Assembly (NCBI GenBank): GCA_022495995.1
Contig: JAFEMH010000333.1
Coordinates: 620,001 to 684,000 of the forward strand
Source: Adenophora triphylla var. japonica
Taxonomy: Eukaryota > Streptophyta > Magnoliopsida > Asterales > Campanulaceae
Reading direction: 5' to 3'
Length of the DNA stretch: 64,000 bases
Numbering within the stretch: the first letter of the stretch is position 1; each line of letters starts with the position of its first letter. This document shows, in pieces, positions 45,639 through 58,315 of the stretch. A program made the position numbers and the translations under genes. The notes beneath the pieces are model-generated. The model had not been told where the DNA came from and did no database searches. It saw only the letters and a program-made list of their open reading frames with translations.

Positions 45639-46170
45639 TTGTTTTAACTGTAATGAATTTGTAGGTTAATTGAAAAGAGTTTTTCAAAACACAAGCAATT
45701 GATGCTTATTTGTTTTTTTTTTTTGAGACCGAACCAATGATGGCTGCCTACGTTCCCCTTTTACAATTGGACTAAGGGGCTCAGGTCACCATAGTTTGAC
45801 ACTTTAGGTGAATTTGAGAAAATTAAAGACAAAAGAAGTCCGACCCTATTTTTTACCTGGATCATTGTTGGGAATGTATCCAGTTGGGTATTACAAAGAC
45901 AAAAGATTGTTTTAACCATAATGAATCTGTAGGTTAAATTTAAGAGTGTTTCGAAACACAAGCGATTGGTGTTGTATTTGAAATTTTATTTGTTTTTGAG
46001 ACCGAACCAATGATGGCTGCCTACGTTCCCCTTTTACAATTGGACTAAGGGGCTCAGGTCACCATAGTTCGACACTTTTCTGTGAAATTTGAAAAAGTCG
46101 AAATGTGCGACCCTGTTTTTTTATCTAGACCATTTTCGGGAATGTATCTAGTTGGGTATTACTCTTTTAG
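45639..46170 (+). repeat. Tandem duplication (~265 bp) containing two-stem block copies 2 and 3
   Basis: Two diverged copies, 45639-45903 and 45904-46170, each run from GATTGTTTTAAC to GTTGGGTATTAC. Each includes the block GGCTGCCTACGTTCCCCTTT ... AAGGGGCTCAGGTC ... CATAGTT at 45742-45800 and 46014-46075. They lie between the 3' ends of accessory gene 2 and the integrase. 45540-45638 and 46171-46300 hold nothing recognisable. Confidence 0.85.
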
Positions 46171-46300
46171 CATTTTAATTTTATTGAGGGGTGGTGTATG
46201 GGGAAGGAGAGTTGACTCGTGCTCTTCCTCAATCGAAGTATCTGCGGAGCTTGCTTCCATTCACGGGGTTAATGAAAGGGTTCCCGTCCAAATCTGCTAA

Positions 46301-47330
46301 CTACATGGCTCCTCCGGAGAAGATTCTTTGTACCACGAACGGTCCTATCCAGGTAGGCTCCCACTTTTCGAGGGGATTGGTCTGCGTAGGAGGCTTTTCC
46401 TTTAGCAACAAGTCGCCTTCTCTGATGTCTCGGATCTTGACTTTCTTATCCAATGCTCGGGCCATTCTACTTTGGTAGGCACGAGTATGTTCCATGGCTT
46501 TCAATCTGCGCTCGTCGAGTAGAGCAAGTTCGTCGTGACGGCTCTGTAGCCATTCAACCTCATTGATCCCGTTTTCCAAGAGGACTCGGAGGGATGGAAT
46601 TTCCAATTCCACGGGTAACATTGCTTCCATTCCAAAGGTAAGTGCGAATGGAGTCTCCCCTGTGGCGGTTCTGACAGATGTTCTGTATCCCAGAGGGCTA
46701 GATGTAGCTTTTTGAGCCAGTCCCGACCTCTGGTGGTCATCTTTCTGATTATCATTATGAGAGTCTTGCTTGTTGCCTCTACTCCACCATTAGTTTGTGG
46801 TCTGTAGGGAGATGACTTGTGACGTGTGACTCTGAATTCGGTCTGCAGTTGGTCACAATCTCCTTCGAAGTGGGTCCCATTGTCGGATATGATCTCGTTA
46901 GGCCCTCCGTATCGGCATATGATGTTCTCTCTGATGAACCCAGCCACCTTCTTACAATTCAGTACCTTGTATGATCTGGCTTCTACCCATTTGGTGAAGT
47001 AGTCAACTGCGACTAGAATGAACTCGTGACCATTGCTCCTTGGTGGAGTGATTTTGCCGATGACGTCGATTCCCCATGTGGCGAAAGGCCATGGTGTAGT
47101 CATGCAATAGAGTTCGTGAGGAGGGATGTGATTGAGGTTGGAGAACCATTGACATTTGTCGCAGCTTCGGATGAACTGGATGCAGTCTGTTTCCATTGAT
47201 ATACAATAGTATCCCATACGGAGGATGATCTGTGTCAATGCTCAGGCGTTCATGTGCGGACCACAGGTTTCGTTGTGAACTTCGTTCATTAGCTCGCTGG
47301 CTTTTTCTTTATTTACACACCGAAGAGGGG
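46301..47330 (-). pseudogene. TE-C integrase
   Basis: Zinc-binding N-terminus (EVHNETCGPH near 47270, CDKCQ near 47150) and all three catalytic residues are visible: Asp in TWGIDVIG near 47070, Asp in IISDNGTHF near 46870, Glu in NGGVEATSK near 46790. The frame shifts near 46660-46690, with the C-terminal part (DERRLKAMEHTRAYQSRMAR, then WIGPFVV) continuing at 46301-46630. A TGA near 47240 also interrupts the zinc region. Confidence 0.85.
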
Positions 47331-48260
47331 CCCTTGGTGGCGCTTCTTGTACAATATACCCCCAGAATGACAAAATAGGATGCCAGGCGTTTTAATGCCA
47401 TCATGTTTTTGGCTTTGATCCCTTCTTTTTATTTTCCATCTTCATTTGTGAAGGAAGCTTCTCCATTTTGGAGGTACTGGTATATTTGATTGTACTAGGG
47501 TTCGTTGATCGTTTCATTTTTTATTTCGATCTCACAGCAATAAGCGGGTGTTTCCCGTCTGCCTATTCTGAGGTTTTACTGATTTCCCATCGGGAATTTC
47601 GACAAGAGAGGCGAGGGTTACCAGGGAATCTGCGAAGCGGTTCCTGTCTCTTGGCAAATAATGGAAAGAGATGTCCTTGAACTGAGCAATGAGCTCCTCC
47701 ATGTACGCGTGGTACTTCTGGAGGCCAGAATCTACCGTCTTTCATTTGTTGGACACTTGATTGATGATCAATGCTGAGTCTCCGTATACTTCCAGTTCTT
47801 AGATGTTGCGCTCGAGGGCGGCTTCCAGACCGGCTGCACAGGCTTCATATTCTGCTGCATTGTTGGTTGTTTCAAAATTCAGCTTGATGGATATGGGAGT
47901 ATGCTCGTCCTTGGGATCGACAAGGAGCATTCCGATACCATTTCCCTTCTTGTTGGCTGCCCCATCGAAGAAGAGTTGCCAGCGGTTTACGCTGTCGAGT
48001 GAGAAGATTCTGTCGTCCGGGAACTGCGGATCAGGACCCTTGGGTTCACTTCTTGGGAAGTCTGCCAGCTAATCTGCCATTACTCTGCCCTTTGTTGATT
48101 TTCTGACCATGTACTTGATGTCGAACTCAGCCAGGAAGAATGACCACTTGGCTAGTCTCATTTACAGGGATGGCTTGTCAAAGAGATATCGGACGGGGTC
48201 CATTTTGGAGACTAGGAGCACTGACTGTGACTGCATGTAGTGTTTCAGTTTCCCGACTAC
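47331..48260 (-). pseudogene. TE-C archaeal-type RNase H
   Basis: Translation shows FFDGAANKKGNGIGMLLVDP near 47910-47970, NNAAEYEA near 47860 and GDSALIINQV near 47780, the motifs of an archaeal-type RNase H. Several stops, and an unclear frame between 47331 and 47560, make it non-functional. A connector like LADFPRSEPKGPDPQFPDD precedes it near 48030-48070. Confidence 0.75.
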
Positions 48261-49403
48261 CTATGCCAAGGCAGTACAAGTTTTCTCTAATGCTGAGTAG
48301 CTGAGTTCACTTCCTTGAAGCTTCCGGCTTACGAAGTAGATTGCATGCTCAACCTTGGAATCTTTTGGTTCTTGTGCCAGCATTGCTCCAATTGACGTGT
48401 CTGTTATATTCAAGTACAGGAGTAGTGGCTTGTCTTCATGTGGCGGGCACAAAATTGGGGGATTCACCAAGTATGTCTTGATTTTCTCAAAAGTTGTCTG
48501 GCACTCGGAGTCCCATTTGATGTCGGCATTCTTCTTCATCAGTTTGAACATTGGCTCGCAGAGAGTTGTCAACTGGTTGATGAAGCGACTGATGTACTGA
48601 AGTCTTCCCATGAAACTTTTTACTTCTGTCAGGGTCTGAGGCGGCTTCATGTCGATGATGGCTTTGATTTTCTTGGGATCGGCTTCGATACCTCTTTATG
48701 TAACCATGTACCCCAGTACTTTGCCTCGCTTGACGCCGAAGGTGCACTTCACAGGGTTCAATCTCATGGAGTGCTTTCTGAGTCTGTTGAAGAACTTCCT
48801 CAGATTTGTCATGTGCTGCATGTCTGATCCTCTGGAGTGGATGATCATGTCGTCGACATATACATCGATTTCCTTGTGAATCATGTCATGGAAGAGGGTT
48901 GTTGCAGCCCGCTGGTAAGTAGCCCCAGTGTTCTTCAGACCGAACGGCATGACCGTGTAACAGTATGTCCCCCAAGGAGTGGTGAAAACAGTCTTGGCTT
49001 GATCTTCCTGGGACATTTTGATTTGATTGTATCTGGCAAACCCATCCACAAAGGACTTTACCTTGAAATTTGCCGTGGTGTCGACTAGCATGTCGATGTT
49101 GGGCAGTGGGAAATCATCTTTAGGGCTGGCCTTGTTGAGATCCCGGAAATCCACGCAGCATCTGACCTTTCCATTGGCCTTGGTGACCGTCACGATGTTG
49201 GAGAGCCATATCGGGTATTCAATCACTCTGATGAAGCCAACTCGGAGCATTTTCTCAATCTCTTCTTTCACTTGCAAGGACCACACTGGCTTGATCTTGC
49301 GCAACTTCTTCTTGACAGGCTTGGATTCGGGATCCAGGGGAATTTTGTGCTCCACGATCGAGGGATCGAGTCCTAGCATGTCCCGGTATGACCAGGCGAA
49401 CAT
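48261..49403 (-). pseudogene. TE-C reverse transcriptase and first RNase H
   Basis: RT blocks: NGKVRCCVDFRDLNKASPKD, VMPFGLKNTGATYQRA and the catalytic DVYVDDMIIHS near 48840-48870. A TAA at 48696-48698 stops the frame just before the RGIEAD segment; the same frame continues to 48261 with the thumb (SFMGRLQYISRF) and RNase H (LLLYLNITDTSIGAMLAQ). A one-base shift near 49405 separates RT from the upstream polyprotein. Confidence 0.88.
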
Positions 49404-51053
49404 ACTCCCTAAGGAGGCTTATCAGGGCTTCTTTTTCTGCATCGGCGAAGAAACTGCCCACTTGTGTCTCTTTAAGCTCTTGCACTGACCCCAGGTTCAC
49501 TTTGGTCATAACCTCTTCGGCAGCTTGGGCCCGGTTGTCCTCTCGGTCTACTACACGCTTGAGAACTTCTTTAACGTATTGTTCGTTTAATGTGTCTGCT
49601 TCTTTATCAAGTGATTCGTTATTAACGTCTTTTAAGTTGTTTGTTAACTTATCAGTTGTTAAAGTGTCAATGAGGGGATACTCCGAAAGATCACATTTTT
49701 CATTAGATGCGAACGGAAATACATTGTTGGCTACATTATCATAATCTTCCGGCGTAAGGCCGTTGGATGACTCAGAGGACTGGACTTTAACAAGGACTGA
49801 CTCAGAGGGTTTGAGACTGAGTTTAGGGAGATGTAGGTGCAGGCCCAGCTTGTCTTCCAATTCGGCCTGGCTTGCCCTTAGTCCGGTGAAAGTTACCCAG
49901 TTCTTTAGTGGCATTGTTGTATGCTTGATGAGGGTTCGAGGATCGAGAGGCTTGGCTTCTGCTATCCCAATCATGGAGATCATGCTGTTTTCGGAGCCCA
50001 GGTCAATCAGGTTTGGCACCTCCATGACTTCTTCAAAAAGACTCTGTAGAGCGGGTCTACTGAGAGCGTCTTCTATGAATTTTGGTTCCTTCTGCTTCGG
50101 AGTTACTGTCTCGAATGTGGCCTCGGCGGCTGACCCGAACAGTCTGTTTCCCATGGAGAGTGCCTCGAGCTGCTCTTCCAAGTCTGGGATTCCCTTGAAT
50201 GTGTACTCATGCTGGACTGTGGTGGCAATTGGTCCAGGCAGAGTTGTGATGTCGAGGAATGCTTCCCTTATCGGATTAGCCTTGAGTCCTCTGAAACGAT
50301 TGAGGTACCGTGCTAGCTGTTCCATCCTTTCTGTAGTTTCTTTGCTGACTATCCCTGCTTCTTTCTCATCTTCATCAGTTCCACTTTCGGTCCCCTCAGT
50401 TCTGCTGTCGGTTCCGCTGTCGGTCCCCTCAGTTGTGCTGTCGGTTCCCTTGTCGGTCCCCTCAGTTTTGCTGTCGGTTCCCTTGTCGGTCCCCTCAGTT
50501 CTGCTGTCGGTTCCCTTGGTGAAGTAATGAGCGAGGTCGAAACTGTAAGGCCGGAGGTTGGGTGTGCCGTCGGAGGTTCCCCTTTTGCGGGCTGCTGCCT
50601 TGGTGCGGGCGAGACTCTTGTTTTCCCTGATGTCAGCTGGTGTTGGCACATAACCAAGCCCCTGGACCGTGGTGTGGTCCCTGACTTCGATGACTTGGTG
50701 TTGGCCTTGTAACCTTTTGTCGAGCCCCAGTCTTGGGATGAAGTTCATGAGTTTCATCATCTTCATGGCGGGAGGAATTTTGTCTTGAAACAGTGGAAGT
50801 CCACGCTGCATATTTGGATTTTGAATGTCTCATGAGTGAATCCAGTTAATGCCATGTCGTCATTATGCTTGATTTCTAACACTGGAATGTCGTTGGTGTT
50901 GGTCCCCTCGGTGGTGACGCTGTCGCCGTAGACTGTGGTTAGCTCGTTGCCTTGCATGAACTTGATGCACTGGTGAAGGGTGGATGCCACGCCATTGATT
51001 TGATGCAGCCAGGGTCGCCCCAGGATGGCTGTGAAAGTGATTGGAATGTCCAA
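49255..51053 (-). pseudogene. TE-C G-patch-like region and linker before RT
   Basis: Begins with the end of the second protease module (LGRPWLHQINGVASTLHQCI near 50980-51030). A frameshift near 50780 leads to MKMMKLMNFIPRLGLDKRLQ ... GLGYVPTPAD, like the G-patch found after protease in Ogre-type polyproteins. A Gly-Thr-Asp/Arg-Thr-Glu tandem repeat (DNA 50370-50520, about 30-bp units) and a long acidic linker follow. Another frame change near 49405 ends it. Confidence 0.7.
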
Positions 51054-52300
51054 TACTTAGAATTCGATGGGGATCATCCGCTTGCCTAACCAGATGTTTA
51101 GAGTAGCAACCCCGAGAACTGTACGGGAAGTAGAGTCGTAGGCCTTGACAGTGTGGACTGAAGGCTTCAGATCTTTGGGCTTGATGTCAAGCAGGTCCAT
51201 CATCTTGGCGGGCAAGACATTCATTCCGGTACCTTCGTCCACCAACACACGGGGAAGGTGACGCTCGTCCAGCTGGACTGTGATGTAGAGTGGCTCATTG
51301 TGATCAGCCCCAAATTTTGGAAGGTCCAAATCTGTGAAGGTGATAATGTTGCTATAGTGGATGTTTCCGATCATCTGGATGACTTCATCTGGGGTTGCGT
51401 CCACGGGGACCATGGTTCGGGCCAGACTTTCCTCTAGTTTAAGCTTGTGAGGATATGAAGATGTGAGTAGGGACCAAATGGAAATGTTCGCCTGGGTTTG
51501 ATTGAGCTGAGTGAGGATAGGGTCTTCTTTCAGGGAACTTGTGTTATCGGGCAGGCAGGGTTGCGGTTCTGGCTCTGTCGGCTTTTTGGTGGCCTTAGGT
51601 GGTAATGCATGAATTTGACCTGATCGGGTCAGGACGCTGACATCAGGTTTGGTCCCTTCTGAACAGGTCGCTCTGAGCTGAGCCATAGTCAGAGGAGGAT
51701 TCCTTGTAGCGTAGGGACATATGTCTTCCCTCAATTCATTGATTGTAGATGTGTTCCCGGGAGCTTCGACAGCTTTCCGGATTCTGTCCCAGGATACTGG
51801 CTTGGGTGCCTCCGTGGGGAGGTAGTTTATGGATTGCCGTAGCTGTTCGAACGGAAATGCGTAACAGTGGTTTCCAGAACTGAACTGTACGTTGCTGACC
51901 CTCCGGGGGAGGCTGGAGAGTTCTTGGTTCAAGCGAACAGTCTCCTTGATCTCTTCACGGTATACCGCGCTCCTTTCCTTCTTGCTGAGCATACTCAGGG
52001 CATTCTGGAGTTTGGTTTGGCGATACTCATGTTTTGCTAATTTTCCTCCACTCTTGGCCCAGATCAACTGTCTTGCAGTAGAGCCTGCGTCGAGAGTTAG
52101 CGCCTGCGTTTCTTCCCATGTGAGAATAGCCAGTGCTTCTTTGAACTGCATGCGGCAGTCTAGATAAACCTCCATCGGGGAGAGCTTTCCTTTCTGCTTT
52201 ATCTGAGTGGCGGGTATATAGGAAGGTGAGTACACGGCTTCCCGAACATCTGCCCATGTAACTGGTTACTGTCCCAGTTGATCGTTTCTATAAACGAATG
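51054..52300 (-). pseudogene. TE-C second protease module and its N-terminal extension
   Basis: A 392-residue frame ends in an aspartic-protease-like domain: LYITVQLDERHLPRVLVDEG and TGMNVLPAKMM near 51190-51290, then VKAYDSTSRTVLGVATLNIW. The DTG-equivalent reads DEGTG, so the Asp is kept but the motif is altered. Upstream are LTRSGQIHALPP near 51600 and a Gln/Lys-rich region, as in Ogre-type proteins. A stop at 51057-51059 interrupts the domain, which continues in frame at 51053. Confidence 0.75.
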
Positions 52301-53833
52301 CCACAGTCTGTGGAATCTCCTTGAGCAGTTGTTGGAGATGTATTTCCATCTTTCTTTTGTTTTTGAATAGACCTTCCTCCCTCAGTTGGCCTTTTAGTTT
52401 GAGAGCGGAAATGATCTGTCCCCATCCTCCCAGGACCCTTGGGATTCCGGTTTTGTTGACATCATATCTGGCTTGGAAGAGAATGGTTTCATCGTCTTCG
52501 TTGTCGCTTTCATGGAGAACTTGCTTTCCTCGGGGAGATAAGCGCTGGTACTCATTCTGCTGTGTAATTCCATATCCTAGGTCGTCGGGACTGTTGATCG
52601 CCCTCGCTGGCCGGAGGGGGTTGGATGAGAAAAGGCGGTAGTCCAGGAAGTTGTCGTGAGCAAAACCCTTGAGGTCGAACTGGTCTAGAGTGGCCTCTAG
52701 CTTTCTGTCTGAAGTGCTTGTGACACATTAAGGGCTTGGTCCATGTGGGTCTTTTGAGCTTGGTTTTCATCCCAGAGACGGTTCTCATGAGCGGCTAGTT
52801 CCATGAGGGCTTTCCTTGCGAGAGCTAAACAGTCTCCGTAGGTGCGCGCCGTCTGACTAGTGTCTAGAACTGTGATCACATCCAAATCCATGATTGGCGG
52901 AAACACTTGGATTATGTTGACGACGGAAGTCGGGCTGGGATATTCCATGCGACCCTCCTTGACCTCGGTTACCAAGAAGTTCGCCCATATCGGCTTGATT
53001 AAACCCACGGGGGTGTTGAATTCTGCGATGTTGATAGTCTCGTGATCTCGCTGGATTGACAAGTCTATCATAGCTAGCGGTTTGCTGGCGGGATGCCTGA
53101 ATCCGTGGCCGTGACGACTGGGAGCAGGATCGAACTAGAGCATGTTGATGCTAAGGTGATCATTCCTTTCATCGGAAGCTGGATCTGTCTTGCGGGGAAG
53201 ACTCTTGCAGTTGTTTTCAGGGTGGCTACTGGAAGCGTTCCTAAGGTTGATCTGATTAGTGACAGGGTGAGGAGCTTTGTCTCCTTTGCTGTTGCTCTTG
53301 GCCTTGGCGGCGCTTGTGGCTGTAAGTTTGACTGACGGCACGGGTCGGTTGCCACTGGGGCTGGTAGCCGAAAGTGATGATGAGCTCTGAGCTCGATTGG
53401 CCAGGGCCTCATTTACCATGAGCAGGCAGTCGTCGAGGGTAACTTTGGCATTGCAGAATCTGATAATAAGGACCGGATCCTTGGTATCATCGGGATATCT
53501 GGAAAAGATGATGTTGACGAAGTCGTCGTCGGTCACTTGATCAGAGGGGTTCTTTGTCGTGTCAACCAGTTGTTTCTATTCGCCGGATAACTGCCTATAC
53601 GGGATGTTGAGCTTGACAATTTCCATGGTATTGGAGCCATGGTTGTAGGTGACATCATCGGAACTGGTGCCGTCCTCGAAACTGAGCATATGTATGTAGG
53701 GATCTGCCCGCGGATCTGCCGCGTCCTCGACTCCGAAGAGTCCTGATTCATCTCTGTCTGACAGCTCAACCTAGACGTAGGGACGTCTCGCATCCTGCTG
53801 CGCAGCTGGAGCTGCTAGAAAAACATCATGCCC
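52301..53833 (-). pseudogene. Extra coding segment between the two protease modules
   Basis: No named domain recognised. Frames include 52697-53071 (INIAEFNTPVGLIKPIWANF; RTYGDCLALARKALMELAAHE) and 53135-53536 (DDDFVNIIFSRYPDDTKDP; LDDCLLMVNEALANRAQ), joined across several shifts. The protein is Ser/Pro-rich in its middle. In an Ogre-like polyprotein this is where gag joins protease, so it may be an extended gag-pol linker or a remnant of a second gag. Function unknown. Confidence 0.5.
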
Positions 53834-54680
53834 TTAGCTGGAGAAGAGGGGTTCAGCGGGTAATTCCTCGTGGAGGACGTCCCATACGACTGCCATACAT
53901 TCATCACGAGTGTGACGATGCTTGTTAACCTTTATCACGAAGATTTCCTCACCTAGCGGGGCCAGAGAGTAGGTTTGAAGGATGCTGACAAATCTTCGAT
54001 CGGAGACAGGGGGTTTATGTGCCCGCATCATGGCGATGCTCAGGGTTTCTTTCCAATCTGCTTCCAAGTGTCGAAAACGGCTGTTGAACTTGATGTATTG
54101 GACTACTTCAGGGTCTGCCTGCTCGAGGACGTTGACATAGTTAGCATCTCCGGACTCTGAGGGATTCTGATGAGATTTGCCCCGATAGTCCCTTGGTTGA
54201 TTTGAAGGAGGTAGCCCCAGTGCCTGGCTGCGGGCACGCTTGGTTGTTGTCTCGGCTTCGTTCCCTATGAGGAAACTGTCCCCTCTGATGACTTCAAGAT
54301 CTCCCTGCCAGTTAATGAACTTGACGCATTGATGGAGAGTGGAAGCTATGGCTTTCATGTGATGTAGCCAAGGGCGTCCCAACAGAGCCGTAAATTCGGA
54401 CGGAATGCCCATCACGTGGAATTTTGCTGGCACCATTTGGGTTTCGAACCAGAGCTCCAGAGTCACCGTCCCTAGGATGGGATGAGATGTGCTGTCATAG
54501 GCTTTGATAGTCTGGGTTGATGGAATCAAGTGGCCTTCGTCGATGCGTAGGGCTCGCATCATGCTGAGAGGGAGGACGTTAACGGCTGAACCGTTATCTA
54601 CCAATACTCCGGGGAGGGATATGGTGTTGAGCTTGAGAGTGATGTACAGAGCTTCATTGTGCCTCTAGGCATCTCTCGCA
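53834..54680 (-). pseudogene. TE-C first protease module
   Basis: VDNGSAVNVLPLSMM near 54550-54600 occupies the protease active-site position (DNGS rather than DTGS), followed by IKAYDSTSHPILGTVTLELW and ALLGRPWLHHMKAIASTLHQ. It is clearly homologous to the second module at 51054-52300. The C-terminal part (HKPPVSDRRFVSILQTYSLA ... HTRDECMAVVWDVL) has no assigned function. The upstream frame breaks near 54604. Confidence 0.75.
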
Positions 54681-57024
54681 GGTCCTCGTCACAGAAAGTG
54701 AGCATACTGCCATACAGTCGGGAATCATAGATCTGGTCTCTATCCGGAGAAAGAGAGTCATCAAGCCATCCGTTTCCTGTCTTCCTCTTGCGAGGTAAAG
54801 CCTTTGCTGGTGCCTCAGGATTGTGTTGAGGCTGTTTGTGGTGGTTGCCGCCCTTGGTTAGCGCATTGATTCAGTGCGAGTGCCAAACTGACTTTGATCT
54901 TCCTTTACCGGCCCGTGCTCTGAAGCTGGACAAATTGAACCTTGGCTGATCCCGCGGGGGGTTAAACTTCTGACTAGCAGTAAGATTACCAAGATCTGAG
55001 GTATTCCGGAGCCCTGAGGCTTGAACTCTGGTGTCAGTAAGACTTTTCGGCTTTCCCACCCCTGTCTGCTCTAAAGAAGCATGGCCTGGAGGAAGGGAGG
55101 ACTGGCTGGAGTAGAGTACGTAGTAATCGAACCTCCCGGATGGCTCTCCGAGGGTAACCACACTGGTGTCTCCAGCTTCATATCTTTCTCTCAGTCTCTG
55201 TTGAGAGGACTTCTTCTTCTGTTTTATGGGGGAATTACCCCTGATCATGTCTTGGGACTCATACCCCAGGCATGCAGAGTAGTCACAAACATCGTAGCTG
55301 ATGTGGACATTCGATGAGGATTCGGCTAGAAGAAGCGGAGGAACTGGCTCTGCGGCAATCTTCTTGGGCACCCATTCAATGGAATTCACATTGCTGTTGT
55401 TCGGAAAAGGGTTTCCCATTGTATTAGGTCTACGGGGACGCTCCAACTTTCCTTCCTTTATCAGATTCTGAATTACGTACCGTAACCCCACGCAGTTGTC
55501 AGTGGTATGGCCATGATACTGATGGAAGGCGCAGTACTTGCTCTTGTCAGCATTGACTACGGGATTCTTGGGTTTGTAGTTTGCAACGGGTTTGAGGAGA
55601 CCTTCCTTGATTAACCCTTCCAGCATCTTACTCAGCGGCATGTCCAACTTGTCGAAGTGTATGGCAGGCTGCTTCGAAGTGGAGTTGTTGCTTTGTGGGA
55701 CTGGGTTTCTGTTGCCCGACTGCTGTCACTGATGGATGTAGTTGATAGACGTATCTTTCCCTTTGCCGGGGGCCGGTGCGGGATTGAATGCAACTGCTGA
55801 TCGGTATCTGTATGGCAGTGTAGTAGCCAATTTTTCCTTGAGATCCTTCTCGAACTGTGAGCCGGCATTGACCATGGCCCGAAGATCTCGGAAGAAGTGA
55901 TGACTGATGAGAGTTCTGATGGACGGTCTTAAGCAGGACTTGAAGATCCGCATCTGTTCATCCTTGGAGAGTGGCTCCATGATCTCGGAGAGTTTCCAAC
56001 TCCACCTCTTGTAGAATTCTCTGACGCTTTCATCTACTTTCTGCTCGGTGGTAATTAAGTCCTCACGACTTGTTTCCCACTCTAAGTTAGATCTGTACCG
56101 CTCTAGGAAGATGTTACTGATCTGATCCTAGGTGTGGCGATCTGCAGGCTTGACCCTTAGGAACCATCGTAACGTTGAACTCTTGAGCGTATGCTGTAAG
56201 TGATCGGCCATTTGCTGTAGGGTTGCTCCTTTCGCTCTCATGCCGAGAACGTAGGTGTCGACGTGCGTTTGAGGACATTCGGTTCCGTCGAATCGGTCCA
56301 TCTCCAGCATTCTGAACTTGGCAGGGAGAGGCGTGACCATTCTCGGATCTGTGGATTTGAGCGTTTCCTGCTTTGAGCTGCTCATGGTGGCTTTCAGGTC
56401 TTTCATCTGTTCGACCATCCAGGCTAAGGTTGGGTCCAGTGGTGGACTTTGAGGCTCGGCGTCGGGTGCTACCATGTGAGCGGTAGTGGTTGGAGGTGAA
56501 AGGCTTGATATATGGGGATATATGGGAGCCTTTTTTGGACTGTATCGGAGTTTGTCCCCAGTGTTTTGGGATTCGTGTATAGGCAACGGGATGAACCCAG
56601 GAGGGTATTGAAGGAGATTGGCATCCGTTTGAGATGGTCCAGCGGTGCGCTGGTGGTACTGAGTAATGGGAGTAGCACTGGCTTGGCCATATATGGCAGG
56701 GTTGCCCTGAGAGGTGGCAACGTGAAGCCTAGGTCAGCTGTTTCCTTGGTTCGAAGGCATCCCGTAAGTTGGCGGGGGAGGAACCTGATTGATGGTTTAA
56801 GGAACTGGCTTCGGGGAATCGTCGTCCTCGACCAGGACGAAAGTACCGTCTGACTGGGGGATAGCTGCTATGCCTCGCTCATTCAGAAGCTGTACCACGA
56901 AATTCTGCTTATCTTCTTTCTGCCTCTTGTGAACCTCACAAGCCCGGATGGCTTCTTTCAATGTCATATCTATTACCGGTGACGGGGGTCCTTCCCCATC
57001 ACGATTTCTCGGTGAGCTAGACAT
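54681..57024 (-). pseudogene. TE-C/D gag
   Basis: ATG near 57022-57024 starts MSSSPRNRDGEGPPSP, followed by a coiled-coil-like stretch. The gag core lies at 55726-56590 (MDRFDGTECPQTHVDTYVLG; WETSREDLITTEQKVDESVREF in a broken part), and a zinc-knuckle-like KYCAFHQYHGHTTDNC at about 55500-55550. Stops near 56797, 56128 and 55726 and frame changes between them disable it. The C-terminal part (54871-55647) is open. Confidence 0.75.
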
Positions 57025-58315
57025 GTCGGATATTCTGGCTGAGGGAACTGAGGGAACCGAAGAACTGTCTGACGCTGCCGTAACTGTGATTCTGGCGAGG
57101 CGCTGACCCGGAAATCTGAACCACTTTCTGCTCGCTGCAGGGAACGAAAGGCAGGGTTTAGGTTTCGGAAAAGGGTATTTGGCTCAAGGTTTCGGGCTTG
57201 TGCAATGTGCAGTTACCGATTAATGTTTACTTAACACGCGTTTTCTCAGAGTCCTAATCGGTTGCAAAAGATCGTGTCTTCTTTTTCGCAACTAACCTAA
57301 GGCTCTAATCAGTGGATCTCGTCACTACGTTTATAAGCCCCTCGTTTCCATTTGTAGATCATCTTCTCGGGACGGACAATCCCGAGCGAGGGTCCTATAA
57401 GGCAAGTGAGTTCCATCGACAAGGGAAAAAGTGAACTTAAGGCTAGCTGATCACGCAAACTTCCAACGTATGTGACGCACGGGCCACGGTCGAAGTCAAC
57501 GTCCTTAAGTTAAGGCGGGGATCGTGCCAAAATTTCGGCATGACCTCTCCTGACTCGCTTGCGCGAGGGGCCTTAGCTTTTGGCGTTGGCCAAGTTGTGG
57601 CTGGCACGGTGCATACGGTGAGGGTTTGGCGACACCGTGTCACATTGAACCTTCGGATATATTTTTCGGCAGAGCTCCGCGTCAAAGTCAAGGCTAAAAA
57701 GCGCAAGACTTCGGGTTGGGGAACGACCTTCGGTCTCAATCTTTCGAGCTTGACTCGTGGCGGAACTCGGCGTAAAAACATACACTTGGGCTTTATGACA
57801 CGTGCTAAGCCAAAAACCAACCGGGGTCTTGGACGAAGTGTGACACAAAGAGTGCATGGCTTACACGGGCTAGGATGGGCTGTTTGGGACGACCCCGTGC
57901 GCGCTCGAAAGGTGTCTAGCAGACCAACCGAGCTACAACTGAACGGTTATCCCGGGTAACGGGTCGTAGTGTGCAGTGTACCGAGGCAGCAAGTGCACGT
58001 GAAGTGCGGTGTACCGAGGCAGCAAGTGCGAGTAGTGTGCGGTCACTAAAATTCTTTTTTTGAGTAAAAACAGATATTTTTCAGAATGTGTCTTAAAGAA
58101 TTTTATACACAGATCAAAAGATATCATGAAAATCAAGCATGAATGGGAATGCACAAACATGGTATGATTTTGAAAAGACGATAAAGTAATGCCCTGAATG
58201 AAAACCGTTCGAGGTTTAAAGTAACACACGCACACAAAAATGAGGAAGGTTAAGCGAAAGTTTGACCCACGGAAGTGAATGTGCGCTCGCCGAAAAATAA
58301 ATAAGGGAGTCGCCA
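57025..58315 (-). other. Leader between LTR D and gag, with primer site
   Basis: No coding domain is seen. At 58306-58315 the minus strand reads TGGCGACTCC, the same primer-site-like motif as beside LTR C. Plus-strand frames at 57540-57959 look like chance translation. Duplicated short segments (GGTGTACCGAGGCAGCAAGT-like) lie near 57970-58035. Confidence 0.6.

Noticed and set aside
57443..57959. Overlapping frames of 94-139 residues on both strands left of LTR D
   Set aside because: They lie in the leader between the primer site and gag, overlap on both strands and match no domain.
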